The notes under the pieces: generated by a model
Databases searched by the model: none
Seen by the model: the letters and a program-made list of their open reading frames with translations, nothing else
What the model was told of the DNA's origin: nothing
Shown: positions 34,801 to 47,495 of the stretch, piece after piece
How positions within the stretch are numbered: the stretch's first letter is position 1
Layout of the letters: the number at the start of each line of letters is the position of its first letter
Translations under genes and position numbers: made by a program
Origin: Musa acuminata AAA Group
Taxonomy: Eukaryota > Streptophyta > Magnoliopsida > Zingiberales > Musaceae
Assembly (NCBI RefSeq): GCF_036884655.1
Contig: NC_088357.1
Location: forward strand, 10,817,501 to 10,881,500
DNA length: 64,000 nt
Direction: 5' to 3'

Positions 34801-37800
34801 AGAGTGTCCATGAAGGACTTGCCAGTTTAAACTGCCCCTTTAAATTTAATTAAAACATCTAGTAAATAAACTTGGAGACAGAAACAATATTCAGTTACAA
34901 TGTACAAAACCACAGGACACTCTTCTCTATTCCTTATTCCTCCCTTCATAATGCAAACATATCAAAGGGTAGGAAACCTTAAAACAGTAAGAGAGGGAGG
35001 CAAAAAGGAGTATCAACAGGGCTCTGAATTGCAACCTGATAGAGTATCATATAATGGTTAAGTGTCCTATAAACATTTGAAGTTGCAAAGCAATACAACA
35101 GCGTAGCAGTGTTAGGACAAACACTATGAAACACTCATCAACTAATTTTACCTACTGGTTCCCCACAAAGATAAAGATAAATATATTGTGCAGTCTACCG
35201 ACAAAGAATACTTTTAATTTCAAAGGTGAGTTTCATCCAAAAGAAAATTCTGATAAGCCACAAAATTTTCAAGCATTCAGCATCCAAAAACTCATAAAAG
35301 CTGTCGTGTTAAGTGGTTTACTTTTTAGAGTTTTAGCTAATGGTTTAGACCAAGTAGTAACTTAATCAGAAAAAAAATCCTAATCACAGTTAATTTGGAA
35401 TTGATCTGTAAATGTCTTATACCTGTCCTTCACTAACCACAGGACCAAGCCTGCAACCTTCTTCCAATGGATCTGAGACTTTGATGTTTTCGGCCCATGT
35501 TACAAGCTTCCGAAGAAATTCTTCTGCGATGGTTTCCTGTCATTGTTACATATCCAGATATGAAACATAACTTTAATATCCATAGAAATAAAAGCAAGGT
35601 TTGCAATATCGTACCGTACCGGTATTTCGACCTGGGCTCGGTACCGGTACGGTACGGTATCCCGAGCAGTACACCCAGGTGTGCCGAGTACTGTAGCACT
35701 ACTACAGTGCTACAGTATAGTGCTACATTGCTACAGTGCACTCGGACCAGTAACAGGCGGTCCGCGTACCGACAACCTGTCAGACCGGTACGTACAACCC
35801 ATACCGGGCGGTATGGTTCGGTACGACAGACCCTGAATAAAAGTGCCTTATGAATTGTGTAAATAGTAAATACAAAACAAATAAGATAGATCTTAGATCA
35901 TAATATTTTCCAAGTAAAAAGTGGCTATGGATATTACTATATAATATTTTGATAATGAAAATTCGAGAATACACTTACATGCAGAAGAAGGCGAGAAGTT
36001 GCACTGCAGATCTGACCATTTGTCCAAAAGCATCCAAAAAGTGTCCACTCAACAGCTGTTTTCGTTTGAGACAATTGAGCACAATCACTTTCAACTACTG
36101 AATGCTTAGACCATTGATAAATACTTCAATATAGATTATGGGAGCGTCAAGAAAAACAGTTATTTCAATTGAGCTGTCTAGCAGTTTGATACAGACCTTT
36201 TTCAACCTCAACATCTTCAAACACAATAATAGGACTTTTACCCCCTAGCTCCAATGAAACAGGCTGATAAAGGCCACAGAGATTAGATTCAAATAGCAAC
36301 AAAAAGGAAATTCCACAATTCCTATATATTAATGTAACTGAACAACCATGAATAACAAACCTTTCTACAAATCAGCTAAAGAGAATGTCTACACATATAA
36401 TAATAAGAAAATACAGATTACCAGAATAGACAAACCTTAACCATTTGGGCAGCAGATGTCATAATTTTTTTACCAGTTTCGGTACTTCCAGTAAATGCAA
36501 CCTGCATAACAAAGTTGACCAGGTGTAAGTCTAATCATCATTTTCTTGAATAATCTAACATATAAATATGGAAGGTTTTTCAAAATCCATAAACATTAAG
36601 AACCTAGCTGAACCTTATCCACATGAGGATGAGATGCCAAAGGAGCACCAGCTTCTGAACCTAAACCAGTCACAACATTTAGCACACCAGGTGGCAGTGC
36701 TACTTCTTTACAGACTCGAGCAAGCTCCAAACAGGTCCTGATAAAAAGCTTCTTAGATGAACCAAGTCAAATTTAGTTCAAAAAAATACACAGCCACTTC
36801 TTACACGGAAGATAGTTCTGAGGGCTTCAAAACAGCTGTACATCCAGCAGCCAAAGCAGGAGCAACCTTCCATGCAGCCATCAATAGAGGATAGTTCCTT
36901 GAATTAAACGGTGAAGCATGTCAAAATTTTATCTGTTATGCTAAGTAACCACATTAAGCACACATAAAAGGTGTATCGTGTGAAATTCAGAATTTCGGTT
37001 TAAATGATAATTAACCCTTAAAAATTACTGCAGCAGTTGCATAAGATGGACACACCAAAACTGCAGTGTAGAGGACTGCATAATAAAAGTCAAACTTGTG
37101 AAGAGATGACTTAAGATGTAAATTGGAAAAGGCAGTACTTCAAGGCCTAATGACAGATTATCATCATCCTCCCTCATCAAAGCAGATTGCAGGTAGCCAA
37201 TTTATGAAACTTAAATTGTAGAGCAGGTCTAACTTCATTTGCAACTACAAAGTAACAACATGCAGAATCAGTGATCAGAGCTCTCTTCTTTCCATTGGTG
37301 AAAACACCCAACAGATGGCAGGGAACACAACTCCCAATTATGAGAACAGATGGCAGGGAATACAACTCCCAAAAGAGCAACGAAACTAATCCTTGTTAGG
37401 ACTAAGATGAGCCTAAAAGTGCTAGACATGCATTTTCTATTTTCCTGTATTTATTGGATTTATTGTGACGCGCTTTATTAGCTTTAACCTGAGCCAAAAA
37501 GATGACTAATTATATAGAAATTTTCATATTTTTATAATAATATGGGGAAATGAGTCTGAGTCTAATTAGGAGTCTATGACGATGTATTGGGAAATGAGTC
37601 TAACTAGGAGATTAAGTGGATAGGAGAAAGATATATAGACACTCGATTTAAAATTTGGTATACTGAAAAGATTAACCAATTTTGCATTGTTGTGGATAAG
37701 GATCTTAAGGATGATATTACAGAAGGAAAGAGATTTGGGAATCGAATTATAGTTTTACAATTTGTCCTAGGAGAAAAGATTTTATATGCTATGATTACTA

Positions 37801-40800
37801 ATGTCCCTCAAGTTGGATTGGATGATCAAAATAAAAAAAATAATATATGAAAGATTTCGAATGTTATAATTGAACATTTTGGCAGTAATATATGAAACAG
37901 GTGATCTAGCTAATGTTATTTTTCATAATATGCATAAATTCCAAGTCTAGGTTCAACCGTGCCGCAACTACCTGAACTGCAGGCCTCCAACAAGCTATTT
38001 CATCCCCATATTAGAAGTTGAAGCACTTTGAGATCCAAATGATGAGATTTTTCAGACCATTTGACAATGAATTGCATAATGGCATGGTTATCTAATAGGT
38101 TAGTTCTTACTCAAAAGTCTTGTGATGTTTGTGAAAGATGATGCCAGATACTGTGAAGTAGCACTTGCAGTTCAAACCATTTACAATTCACACAAGAATA
38201 TCATGACTTAAAAAATAGGACTGGTATAGTACTCGAGTTTTTTTAGTGTCCCTTCACAATAGGTGAAGGTCTGAGATTACAAATTAAACAATCAACCTAG
38301 CACTTTTTTATGCAAGAGACAAATGTCAAACTAGCATTACAATGGTCATAGATATGCACTCAGCATTAAGGAGACTATCAAATCCAACCTACAATATGGC
38401 ATCTGCATGCTGCTTAAACTTATATGAAGTTAATATGAATACTCTAAGACTCCAGCTTCAACAAATAGGACAAATATTATAATCTCACGATATAGCGCTC
38501 TTAAATTCTTCTGTGTTGCAAACTGACCGCAGTTAAAAGAACAAATCACCCACAAATCTTGTAAAGGTTTAAAAGCAGTCAAAGGTGCAGAAAGTATTAG
38601 GAAGTTTTGAAAGATACCAAGGAGTAATCAGCCCAACAACTCCAATAGGTTCTCTCAGAATGTAGCACTTAAATGTTTGCATAGGAAGAGAGAGTGGAGC
38701 TCTTTGTTTCGCATCTAAGGCTTCTGCAAGATCGGCATAAAACTCAAAACAACCAGCAACATCATCCTGGAAAACAGCAGAAAGAAGTAAATGTAAGGAT
38801 CATTGAAAATAAACAACATTCCGAATACCAACATATGTACCATGTCCCAAGCCGCTTCATCCAGAGGCTTCCCACAATCAAGTGATTCCAATAAAGCCAG
38901 CTCAGATTTCTTCTCGATTATCTGAGTTTCATTAGATTAAAACAGTTAGAAATTTTAAATATAAAATATAAAATAAGGCAACCCTACAACATGAACTTTT
39001 CATATTTATCAATTAAAAAGTCTGTTATCTGCTATTTAAATTGTTTCAATAAAACAAATCATACCATGAAAATAGTAAAACAAGAAGACCTATATTATCT
39101 TTATAATTGAACCTATTCTCTCTTTGTATACTGATCTGTTTTCTCCTCATTATGGCACTATTGTCTTCTATATGGACCTCATTTCTTTTTATAATGGACA
39201 AGAGTCCATGTGGACCAGCTAATCCATGAAAAAATGGTAAAGAAGCATTATTGGATGGATAAGCAACCATAACTTGCCCTGGTCCACACAAAAAAAAAGG
39301 AGATCAATAAAATACATCTGATTTACGGTACAGAACAAACAGAAAACTGATAGGATGGAAGATCATGATTTATCATGGTCTGTCGTACCGAACTGTACCG
39401 CCCTGTCACGGACAAACTTCGAAACAGGGTGTTTGATGTAATGCTTATGTATGTCCGTGTCGTTCGGCATGTTCTTGCCTTGTACAGAATGTAGAGGGGC
39501 GGCCGAAGGCTTAATAGTCCCATTTTAGTTGGGTTGGTGGCCTCTTTAGGCTTATAAATAAAGGTTGTGTCATGTGGACACGTTCGAGAGCTTTTCGGTC
39601 TGTAATGGACCATTTTACCCTTTGTTGTGCCACTGTTCAGAGCTTGTAAAGTCTGTTTGTAATTTGCTTTGTCTATGAAGTGTTTTTCGGACATGTTTGC
39701 TTGTGGATCCCGATTGAGGCGTTCTCTCTAACCCGTTCTCTCTTTTGGTGGTCCTAAGGGACAATGGGAGGCTTCGGGGAGGTTGACCTTTGCGGACGGA
39801 CACGCAAGGGTGCCGCACGACTTAGGCAAAACCAGCTAAGTCCGTGTCATATGGTATCAGAGCGGGACAAGCACTCATAGAAACACTTGACATGCAAACG
39901 TGGGGGACCTAGCGGGGCTGCGTTGAGGGCAGTCAGCACACGCGCGACCGTTTGAGGGAAAACGAGCATGGAGATGTAGGGAAAAGAGTCGCTCAGAGGA
40001 GCGGGCATCTGACATTGGCATTCAGAGGAATGGCCAACCCTTCGCGCGAGAGGCACTACGAGAACAGGCAAGCTTGGAAGAATGCGGAGCGCACAAAGGT
40101 TGGGATGGCTGAGTTTGAGCTACGGCTCAACGTTGACAACTTTACTTGATGGTGCTCAAGGCAAGCGAGGCGCTTGGCAAAAGGACGAGACCATGCAAAG
40201 TGGAATGAGTTGCTCAGCGACCGAAAGAGTTGTGCAAAGCTCACAGAGGTGAGGGGAATTGCTGACTCGAAGAATTTGGTACTCATGCATGGGCTTGTAT
40301 GCGGACGATGGATTGTTCGTGGCCATCCCAAGGCGGTTGAGACTCGGTGCCATGGAGCATTGAAACTTTCTCTTCGGCATGCGAAGGATACGTCCGGAGG
40401 AGGCTGAAGTGTGCAACGAGTTCAGCATGTTGCTAGGCCTTAAGGGGTGCAGCGGTGGCTGTATTGACGTGGAGGCGCAATCTAGCAAGTGCGTTTGCAA
40501 GAGGCAGAACAATGCACAGTTTGTTCAGCAGATCGGAGTAGTCCAAGGGGATGGTGGTCTCCGAAACGAAGAGAGATGTTGCTCCAACGGGACAGTTATC
40601 CAGGAGGGATAAGTCTCGGCTCTCCAGAGGGAGAATCATGTGAGACGGACTTCACATGTTGAGGAGGAGTACCTCACAAACAACAACTCCACGAAGCTCA
40701 ATGGACCGAGCAAGCAGCGAGGAGTTGTCGCATGATCTCGCTCGAGAGAATGTATTGTTGGATGCATTACGAGATCAAGTGGGGGAGCGACCTGAAGCAA

Positions 40801-43800
40801 CTTAAATGAAGGCACACTTAGAGTCAATATGGAGATCGGAATCAAGGGAGGGCTGACCCGTGGAATGGTGGGCGCGAGGGCCACCATCGACTCAATGCAA
40901 AAAACGAGGAGCAGAGCAACTTGGGTGTAACTTGACGAAGTACCCAAGCCGCATGAAGGGAGCCAGCAGAGAAGTTGAAACATGGAGCAGAGGCACAGTG
41001 CTTTCCTTAGACAGAGGTCAAGGACATGAACTCTTGTAGAGGCAAGAGTAGGATCATGTTGTTCCATGGGTCCTTCATTCTGACGGAGTGGACTCATCTT
41101 GCATGGTGCCAAAGACGAAGGGAGCTTCTAGGCATATGCACCTTATCTCGGAGGAGCATTTGATGGAGGAACTAAGGCGACTCAATTTGCGGAGGCGAAG
41201 TTGGGTTCAGAAGGCCTTAGCATGGGGCAAGAGGACGCAGAGGCGGGTACTCTTGAAGAATATGCCACAGTGTTGCCATGAAGGAAGCGGTGCGCAGCGG
41301 AGATTGTGCTGGTAGGGGCAGAGGCCCAGGATCCAGACAATGGTGCACAAACTACAGTGAAGTCGGTGGACTTCGGGAGCTACTAGGCGACGGATTGTCC
41401 TAGAGCGGTGCTTCATCTAGGTGTGACCCAAGAGTGGGTGGATGAAGGTCGATTGCCAAAGGAGCGAACAAAATCGAAGGTGGAGGAGACCCTGCGATGT
41501 ATTGGCAGAGGCCACACATGGAGGGTTCACAATTCGAGTTTATTCCACAAGGATCAGAATGCAATTGAGATGTCACCAGGAGGCGACATGGTGCAGCGGA
41601 TCGTGGTGGAACAGTTCGTGGCAATGCGATACACACGACTTAGTCCCGGGAGGGACTAGATCATATGGAGGTATGATCGGGAGCTACTGGAAGCTCCACT
41701 TCGGTGAACAACACGACGGCAAGAAGGGCTATGGATTCAAGGAGTGAAGGTCATGATACCGCAGAGGCGGGTCTTCCGGGCGTGCATCGAATTTTGCATC
41801 GGATGAAAACCTTGGTCATCAGCATATGGGGGCTGTGTTCCACTAAGGGAAAAGTTCGAATGCAAGTACCAGTGAGTTCCATGGGAGGGACTTGATCATG
41901 CAGAGGTATGATCGAAGCAGCTGGAGAGTTGGACTGCTCCAGAGTTCATATTCGCTTAAGGGAGCCCGGCAAGTCAGAGGACAAGGCCGAGTAAGCGAAC
42001 GTTGCTACCAAGGAAGCTAAGGAGAACAGAATCGGTGCAAACCCTACAACGTGATGGCAGAGGCCATGCATGGGAGTTGCAGTCTGTCTTTCAATCGACC
42101 AAACAGACTGCTTAGAGAACACAAAGGTGTTGAAGCAGGGGGTCGAAAGGGGCGAGGAAGCGACGACGAGTCCAGAGGGACTTAGCTACCCAAAATCAAG
42201 CAATCAGTTAGAATGGAGGTGGACTCGGAGGAGTGTCATGGAGGCATATCTACTGATTGTGAAGAAAAGGGATGGAGATGCGAGGCGACGGATAGTAGTG
42301 CCATGGGCATGGCAGCGCCATGGTACCGCAGAGGCGGGACTTCCGTGAAGGTCATTGATCCCTTACTCTCATGGAGGGAGAGTGTTTGGTCGTGAAAGGG
42401 GCCGAGGAGGTGGAGCATGCAGAGGCAATCTCCAAGTACCGAGACAAGGCTGAAGGGCAGAGGCCGAGGAACTTCGTAAGACCGGTGTCAACAAGTTTCT
42501 CATCAAGATAGTCGTAAGTGAAGGACTTCGGGTCATGCAAGAGTGCACGACCAAGGAACGAAGCAAGCAGTACGCGGTGCTGTACCTTTGCTACTCAGTG
42601 GAGTAGGCGGCAGGGTTGATGGAGAAGACGGTACAATCCCAGAGGCGACCTCATCTATCAGAGAATTACTCCAAGTTGGGGTGAAAACTTCCTGCATTCC
42701 AGAAGTTCAATGGCATTGAGAAGGTGAATCACAGTAACTAACTCAACGCAAGGAGTGTAAACACTTCAAGTGCTTCAGAAGTGTGAGCAAAGAGCAGGCG
42801 AAGGCCAGTAACCAGCTCGATGCATGAAGTACAACCTCGAGGAGGCGGGCGAAGTCAAGTAACCTTTGCCTTCTCAACTCTTAAGAGAATGGGCGAAACC
42901 GAGTACCCCAATTCTCTTATCTATCCAGCAGAGGAGCTCTGCACAAGTTCAAAGACCCTTCGAAGATAACGGAAGACAATAGTTGTCAAATCCTCACCAA
43001 CGGTGATCAGTGCTACTGAGAGTAGATTGTCCGCTTCATTTCCCAACGAAATGCCAATCGAAAGCGGAAGTGATGCGAACCTACTTAGATGTGACAACTA
43101 ACTGAAAGAAGAGTCAATGAGCAGATTTTGTGGAGGAAGGACCCAAAACTTCAGAAGTTTGCGAGACGATGCTCGTTAAAGCTCCAACAAGCATCCACCC
43201 AGTTCGAGCAGCATGTGGAATTTATGAGAGACTGGCGCAGTAAGGATGGTCTTTTCCTTCATCTGGGAGATCCGCAGGAATCAATGAGGATCAACACAAC
43301 TCAGCCAACCCCACACCAGAGTCAGAGTCATTGGCGAGTTGAAGCAGCATGGCGGATCAAAGGTTCGACTACTCAGAAACAGCAGCGGAGAGCAACTGGG
43401 AGCCAGGAGGCGCATTGCAGCTGGAGTAGAAGATTGAAGACTCAGCAAAGACGAAGAGTTGCAGTGTTCACAAAGGCTTCGACGAGGACGTCGAAGGGAT
43501 AAGTGGGGGAGAATGTCACGGACAAACTTCGAAACAGGGTGTTTGATGTAATGCTTGTGTATGTCCGTGTCGTTTGGCATGTTCATGCCTTGTACAGCAT
43601 GTAGAGGGGCGGCCGAAGGCTTAATAGTCCCATGTTAGTTGGGTTGGTGGCCTCTTTAGGCTTATAAATAAAGGTTGTGTCATGTGGACACGTTCGAGAG
43701 CTTTTCGGTCTGCAATGGACCATTTTACCCTTTGTTGTGCCACTGTTCAGAGCTTGTAAAGTCTGTTTGTAATTTGCATTGTCTATGAAGTGTTTTTCGG

Positions 43801-46356
43801 ACATGTTTGCTTGTGAATCCCGATTGAGGCGTTCTCTCTAACCCGTTCTCTCTTTTGGTGGTCCTAAGGGACAATGGGAGGCTTCGGGGAGGTTGACCTT
43901 TGCGGACGGACACGCAAGGGTGCCGCACGACTTAGGCAAAACCAGCTAAGTCCGTGTCAGCCCGGTACGGGCGGTACGTACCGGTCCGAGTGCACTGTAG
44001 TAGTGCACTATAGCACTGTAGCAGTGTACTGTAGCAGTGCTACGGTAGCACTGTAGTACTCGGCACACCTGGGTGTACCACTCTGTCACGAACGGTCGTC
44101 GCACACCCGCAACAACTCCATTCAACGAACCGTTCGTCGCTAAGACCTGCATGTACAGCTGCTTGACAGCATGTTTTCTCTTGGTTTTGGGTCATTTTGC
44201 TTGTAAAAATGTAAGTTCGAACAAGCTGCAGCGTTGCAAAGCGATCGCTCACCGAACCGAGCAAAACAGCCCCAAAACAGCTCCGTTTTCGCGTGCCGCG
44301 GGAGGGTAGCGGTGATCTGCCTCCGCTCACCAAAACGTCAGCCATCTCAGCCCCTTTGAACCCCCCGGGTGGCACAGGGCTGGATGGGGCTTCGGTTATA
44401 TATCGGGCGTTGAACTCTCTTTCGCAAGTTCGCACGTGGCCTTTACGGGAACTTGTCTTCGCGCCCGGGACCAGGTGAGCGGTTGTTTGTGGGCTTGCAG
44501 CTGTTCGTTCATCCTTCTAAAGCCTTGTTTTCTCCCTCTCCCTCTTTTCTCTTGTGCACGCAAGGTGCTCGCTGAATTGCTTGTAAAGCTTCCCCTTTTC
44601 GCGAGACTTCGGGACTTGTCCGTTGCTCGTTCTTTCGAACTAACCAACTTTCTCTTTTACAGGTCCTTCGGGACCTGCGAGAGGTTACAAGTGGGCTGAT
44701 TCTTGCGGAGCAATATCGCAAGGGCGAAGCGCGACTTAGGCAACGCAAGCTAAGTTCGCGTCTTTGCCACAAGGGTGATTCGCGACTTAGGCAACGCAAG
44801 CTAAGTTCGCGTCTTTGGCCGCAAGGGTGCCTCACGCCTTAGGCAATTCCAGCTAAGGTCGTGACAGCTCGGTATATCGTACCGTATCGGTACCGAGCCC
44901 AGGTCGAAATACCGATACGGTACGGTATTGCGAACCTTGTGATTTATTATGTAGTTTCTCTATCAAAACTCAATCAGTTGATATTCGTCTCACAAGAAGC
45001 CACTTATGGATCATCAGGCACTGTTTCTCACATGATATGATGACTAGTCTTACTAGCACTCCTTGTTCAACAAAAATATGAAACAAGATCCAACTTATAC
45101 AACAAATTTCAAGCCAAGCAGTCCAAGATAAAGTGATTATAGTATGTTAGATACACCAGCACTTATTCTCCTGCAGATCGTACCCGACTTCACTCATAGT
45201 ATATATCTACAAGGATGGCCCAATATATCAAGTTCAGCATGTGGTAATAGGACTTACCACTCGATATAACTGTAGTTCTTCTTTTATATTTGAAGTTAAA
45301 GAAAACCCTTAAAACCCTGTGCCAACCCCCAAATACTGCCCTGAGCCTCTCTCTCGTATGAAGAGGTCATGCCGTCTGCCGCCCACAACCTCCAGCCCAC
45401 CAATGATACTCCTCTCCTCTTCTTCCTCTTCTCCTCCGCTCCCCTATTATTCTCCATCTCTTCCCCCCTTCTGGTACCAGAGTACATACCACGAAACTCT
45501 TTTCAAATGGATTGCTAAATCTCTCTGAGAGTGAAATGTAGAAAACAGAAGATTCAAGTGATGAATGGAGTTAGCACCAATCTTTCATCGTAATGACAGA
45601 ATAAGGCATGCAACCAAGTGGAATGCAGAAAATGCTTTGAGGAGGTTCACTGATGGATACCCACTGATTCATGAAAAAGGGATCGTAAAGGTCCTATAAG
45701 ATGCATTCGACTTCCATGTTCTAACCTAGGGTAAGAACCCACAGAAAAAGACGATGGGATCAAGCAGATCTAGAGACCAATACAAGTATCTTGCCCTAGA
45801 GAAAAGGATAATAATCAGCGATTCATCCAAAAACTTAAAACTAGTCCTGACATCAAACTACCGAATTAGCCCAAAATAAGAGTCAAAGGAAGGAAGACAA
45901 AATGACCAGCAACAATTAACAGATACGAAGGCGAGGATACCTTGGCAGCGATGGCTCGGAGGTACTTGGCACGTACGGCGCCTGGGGCACGGGCCCAGTC
46001 CGTACCCTTATTCCGGGTGAGCGCCCTCCGGGCGGCTGCAACCGCCAGTTCCACATCCTCCACGGTGGCTGCCGGAATATCCCCTTAACAAAAACAAACA
46101 ACAATAAAACCCTTTTCCTAACGCCGATCAATATCAAAGGGGTCGAAGTAATCCTCGCATGAACTAAGACAGACAAAGAATAACCAAGAAGCGAACCCAA
46201 ACGGAACGGTAATACAAAGAAAAGGGAACATCTACCGATAGACTCCTCGGTGGCGGGGTTGATTATTGGCAAACGCTTGCCTCGGACGGGCTCACTCCAC
46301 TCGCCGTCGATGAACAACTGCCGATGCGGGATCGGGATCGCCATCGCCATCGCCAT
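28878..46356 (-). CDS. BADH: Betaine aldehyde / aminoaldehyde dehydrogenase (ALDH10 family), peroxisomal; 15 exons
   Basis: Exons (minus): 46356-46236, 46083-45941, 38921-38841, 38766-38618, 36897-36805, 36737-36614, 36501-36436, 36263-36197, 36055-35979, 35536-35423, 32965-32888, 32806-32655, 32561-32501, 29154-29048, 28968-28878. Sum 1524 bp, 507 residues, every junction in phase. The enzyme oxidises betaine aldehyde or omega-aminoaldehydes with NAD+, serving glycine betaine synthesis or polyamine breakdown. Seen: [10 protein letters not shown], the substrate-loop Asn in [26 protein letters not shown], catalytic Glu in SLELGGKSP, catalytic Cys298 in [10 protein letters not shown], and [16 protein letters not shown]. 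The C-terminal SKL is a PTS1 peroxisome signal. Three in-frame ATGs (46356, 46350, 46344) start the protein; the first is used here. Position 448 (441 in spinach numbering) is Val. Fifteen exons is usual for the family; the large size comes from repeats in introns 2, 9, 10 and 13. Confidence 0.95.
31502..32333. repeat. GC-rich inverted-end element in ALDH10 intron 13
   Basis: An approximately 830-bp block with ends rich in GGCGCCTAGGCGCTCG-like motifs. The left end reads GTTTGAATAGGCGCCCGGGC. The right end, reverse-complemented, reads GTTTAAAAAGCGCTAGGCGC. It contains further GCGCTTCG/CGAAGCGC-type stretches, a CCGCTGCC-rich tract near 32010-32095 and a 34-bp perfect palindrome. No transposase ORF is present. 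It looks like a non-autonomous DNA element, but a clean target duplication was not found (only a shared TGGTTT). Confidence 0.6.
31919..31952. repeat. 34-bp perfect palindrome
   Basis: The centre is TTCGATCGAA, extending symmetrically 17 bp to each side (left arm TGCTTTAGTTGGTTCGA). It has no spacer and could form a cruciform. Confidence 0.9.
34227..34449. mobile_element. hAT-like MITE of the GGTACCG family, copy 3
   Basis: A 223-bp element in ALDH10 intron 10. It starts CATGGTATGCAAT and ends ATTGCATACCTTG, so the termini are inverted repeats. It is flanked by perfect 8-bp duplications GTAAAGAA at 34219-34226 and 34450-34457. The interior is rich in GGTACCG palindromes. Confidence 0.88.
35595..35835. 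mobile_element. hAT-like MITE of the GGTACCG family, copy 4
   Basis: A 241-bp, well-preserved element in ALDH10 intron 9. It starts CAAGGTTTGCAATATCG and ends GTACGACAGACCCTG, with perfect 8-bp duplications AATAAAAG at 35587-35594 and 35836-35843. The centre carries alternating CTGTAGCAC/GTGCTACAG units. Confidence 0.88.
39404..39849 (+). repeat. 5' LTR of the LARD-like element
   Basis: 446 bp, starting TGTCACGGACAAAC and ending CTAAGTCCGTGTCA, with a TATA box (TATAAATA) at 39553-39560. By eye it differs from the 3' LTR at 8 positions (about 98.2% identity), all substitutions. Confidence 0.95.
39852..39863 (+). other. Primer binding site (initiator tRNA-Met type)
   Basis: TGGTATCAGAGC begins 2 bp after the 5' LTR. 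This is the classic plant primer binding site complementary to the 3' end of initiator methionine tRNA. Confidence 0.9.
43501..43513 (+). other. Polypurine tract
   Basis: AAGTGGGGGAGAA immediately precedes the 3' LTR, as expected for plus-strand priming. Confidence 0.8.
43514..43959 (+). repeat. 3' LTR of the LARD-like element
   Basis: 446 bp, same length and termini as the 5' LTR. Followed by GCCCGGTACG, which resumes the interrupted MITE. Confidence 0.95.
44084..44866 (+). mobile_element. Solo LTR of a related retrotransposon family
   Basis: 783 bp beginning TGTCACGAACGG and ending CTAAGGTCGTGACA, inserted in the same MITE. Flanking 4-mers are ACTC and GCTC. The MITE copy at 35595 predicts GCTC at this point, so the left one has probably mutated. 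A TATATA box lies near 44397. The 3' part has three copies of a roughly 46-bp motif containing CGACTTAGGCAACGCAAGCT. The end motif (CTTAGGCAA, CAGCTAAG) is shared with the 446-bp LTRs. No internal region or second LTR is present. Confidence 0.82.
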
Positions 46357-47495
46357 CGCGTCCACGACGGCCAGTGCTATCACCGGATCGGAAGAAGCCT
46401 GCCTTTACACGACGGAAACAAGATGTACTCCGATCTTCAAGAACAACAATAATGCTCCTCCTCTGTGCGTGCCCACAAACGTCTCGTACCCAATCGTGAC
46501 GGACGCGATACTCTTCCTGTGTCAGGTGGGTCCCATTGCCTCTGATCCTATTAGAGAGCAGGTAAATTCTCCGCGGAAGGCAAAACATTGCTACGATGCG
46601 GGTAAATAGAAAAAAATAAGACTCTGTGCTTTAAATCGGCCACTGAATAATATGTCACGCCAATGACACTTGCACTAAAAAAAAGTGAAATTTGGCGACC
46701 CGAATGAGTGGGATATGAGTGGAGCAGTCCCCGTCAAAAACAGGAAAAAGCGAAACACCTGGCTCGCACCGCCAGTCCTGCCACGACACTATCAGTATAC
46801 GAAGTCGTACGCAAATGCTACGTCGGCCTGTCCGTTCGAGTGACCGGAAACTAATAGCCCAACGGATTAGAAAAAGATAAAAAGAAAGATGAAGATTATT
46901 TTAAGATTAATAATTATTATTATTATAAATGAATTAATATTAATATTAATAATTTTGTTAGTTATCATTCTTTTTGGATCGGTATAATTTACTGAGTTAG
47001 GTTAAATCGGTCCAATTCAATATGTTAATTCAATTGGATGAGTTTTTTTTTATTATTAAAAAAAATAAGCAACCTGAAAACACTTTTTGTCATATTAAAA
47101 AAATACATGTTTTGGTGGATTACAATTTTTTTTTATCGATCGTTCCAATACATAAATTTTCAGATGGAACGGTTCATCAATGCGCCCCGTGAGTTTCTTA
47201 TTTCGTATTCCTCTCGGAAAAGGTACCAAACCACACAGACAGATGGGGTAAATGTTGCATCAACCAGAAAAAGCAGAACAAAACGCCTTGTGAACTATAG
47301 CATGCATCCGAATGCGACTTTCCGTGAACTGTAGGTTAACTTGTCCTAATCAAAATTCTACCTCACAAGCACAAGCAGCGACATAAAATATTGTATATAG
47401 ATTACATCATGGGTGACATTATATCACAGGTGGTTACATGTTACGGTCCATACGGAGTCCGAGAGTACATCGCCCAAGACAATGATCCAAATGCA
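46357..47495. other. ALDH10 promoter region and intergenic DNA
   Basis: The part next to 46356 should hold the ALDH10 promoter and leader. The rest is AT-rich and ends in the 3' flank of the next minus-strand gene. No further gene was recognised. Confidence 0.6.

Larger units (their letters stand above)
39404..43959 (+). mobile_element. Non-autonomous LTR retrotransposon without coding capacity (LARD-like)
   Basis: Two 446-bp LTRs flank a 3.66-kb interior. A primer binding site follows the 5' LTR and a purine tract precedes the 3' LTR, so the transcript orientation is plus, opposite to the host gene. The interior contains only short ORFs broken by stops in every frame, and no gag, protease, RT, RNase H or integrase motif. 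A 4-bp duplication GCCC flanks the element. It would depend on proteins from another element. Confidence 0.88.
39374..44939. mobile_element. hAT-like MITE of the GGTACCG family, copy 5, split by two LTR insertions
   Basis: The outer ends are CATGGTCTGTCGTACC at 39374 and ATTGCGAACCTTG ending at 44939, flanked by perfect 8-bp duplications TGATTTAT at 39366-39373 and 44940-44947. Removing the LTR element (39404-43959) and the solo LTR (44084-44866) leaves about 227 bp of MITE sequence collinear with copy 4. The whole nest lies in ALDH10 intron 2. Confidence 0.85.

Noticed and set aside
40636..41112. 158-codon minus-strand ORF and several 60-120 codon ORFs inside the LARD-like element
   Set aside because: No recognisable gag, pol or transposase motif, inconsistent strands and frames. 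Treated as chance ORFs in non-coding element DNA.
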